38,989 nt of DNA from Eubacteriales Family XIII. Incertae Sedis bacterium (GTDB taxonomy: Bacteria; Bacillota; Clostridia; Peptostreptococcales; Anaerovoracaceae). The DNA is taken from assembly GCA_031272365.1 (NCBI GenBank), contig JAISTX010000050.1, forward strand, positions 1 to 38,989, in the 5' to 3' direction. Both the position numbers and the translations under genes were made by a program. Of this stretch, positions 38,979-38,989 are shown piece by piece. How positions within the stretch are numbered: the first letter of the stretch is position 1; every line of letters begins with the position of its first letter. A model generated the notes under the pieces. It did no database searches. It saw only the letters and a list, made by a program, of their open reading frames with translations, and had not been told where the DNA came from.

Positions 38979-38989
38979 TGCGCGTCATG
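38978..38989 (+). CDS. First codons of the downstream gene, probably a PIN-domain toxin
   Basis: GTG CGC GTC ATG (Met-Arg-Val-Met) begins at the last base of the AbrB stop and runs off the window. PIN toxins paired with AbrB-type antitoxins often start MRVMxDTN. Only four codons are visible, so the call rests on context. Confidence 0.4.

Overview
The window looks like a chromosomal piece of a high-GC member of the Bacillota, most likely class Clostridia. The basis is the gene order priA-def-fmt-rsmB-prpC-prkC-rsgA-rpe, a PASTA-domain Ser/Thr kinase paired with a PP2C phosphatase, an AbrB/SpoVT-type regulator, strong AGGAGG-like ribosome binding sites, and occasional TTG/GTG starts. I cannot name a genus from the sequence. 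Most genes are clearly GC-rich. The first 2.6 kb and a transposase-like gene at 30.9-31.4 kb are visibly more AT-rich.

Layout. 1-2602: an AT-rich pair, the C-terminal part of a subtilisin-like (S8) protein followed at once by an AbiH-family abortive-infection protein; this is probably an acquired defence module. 2647-4473: an ammonium channel fused to a PII signalling domain, with a textbook promoter. 4489-4596: a possible Flp-pilin remnant. 4620-9625: a hydantoinase/oxoprolinase-like protein, an SH3b lipoprotein, an S41 protease, and a DUF559/AbiEi-like nuclease gene preceded by a palindromic repeat element. 9741-15907: gltB-gltD (glutamate synthase). 15916-16785 (minus): a radical SAM protein. 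16941-20054: a 1037-residue secreted protein built from a duplicated ~330-residue module. 20231-22940: ilvC and ilvB, separated by a heptamer repeat. 22986-26021: NYN/OST-HTH protein, small membrane protein, RmuC and a metallophosphoesterase. 26090-27056: thioredoxin and QueH. 27064-38581: the priA-def-fmt-[RAYT]-rsmB-prpC-prkC-rsgA-rpe-lgt run. 38718-end: an AbrB-like antitoxin followed by the first codons of a probable PIN toxin.

How the genes fit together. Amt-PII, GltBD and IlvC/IlvB suggest a nitrogen and amino-acid assimilation neighbourhood. The priA-lgt run is a housekeeping operon with many 1-28 bp overlaps; it covers replication restart, N-formyl-Met processing, rRNA and ribosome maturation, and Ser/Thr phosphosignalling.

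The most unusual signal is palindromic DNA inside reading frames. priA carries a near-perfect 62-bp inverted repeat, with a second palindrome nested inside it, in its interdomain linker. A separate short REP-like palindrome (GTAGGGGCG...CGCCCG) occurs twice inside a REP-associated tyrosine transposase gene that sits translationally coupled between fmt and rsmB. Related copies occur in frame in rsmB and rsgA of the same operon. This resembles the coding palindromic elements known from Rickettsia, here next to a candidate mobilising enzyme. A second pattern is that several genes have a -10 box so close to the start codon, and no Shine-Dalgarno, that their mRNAs may be leaderless.
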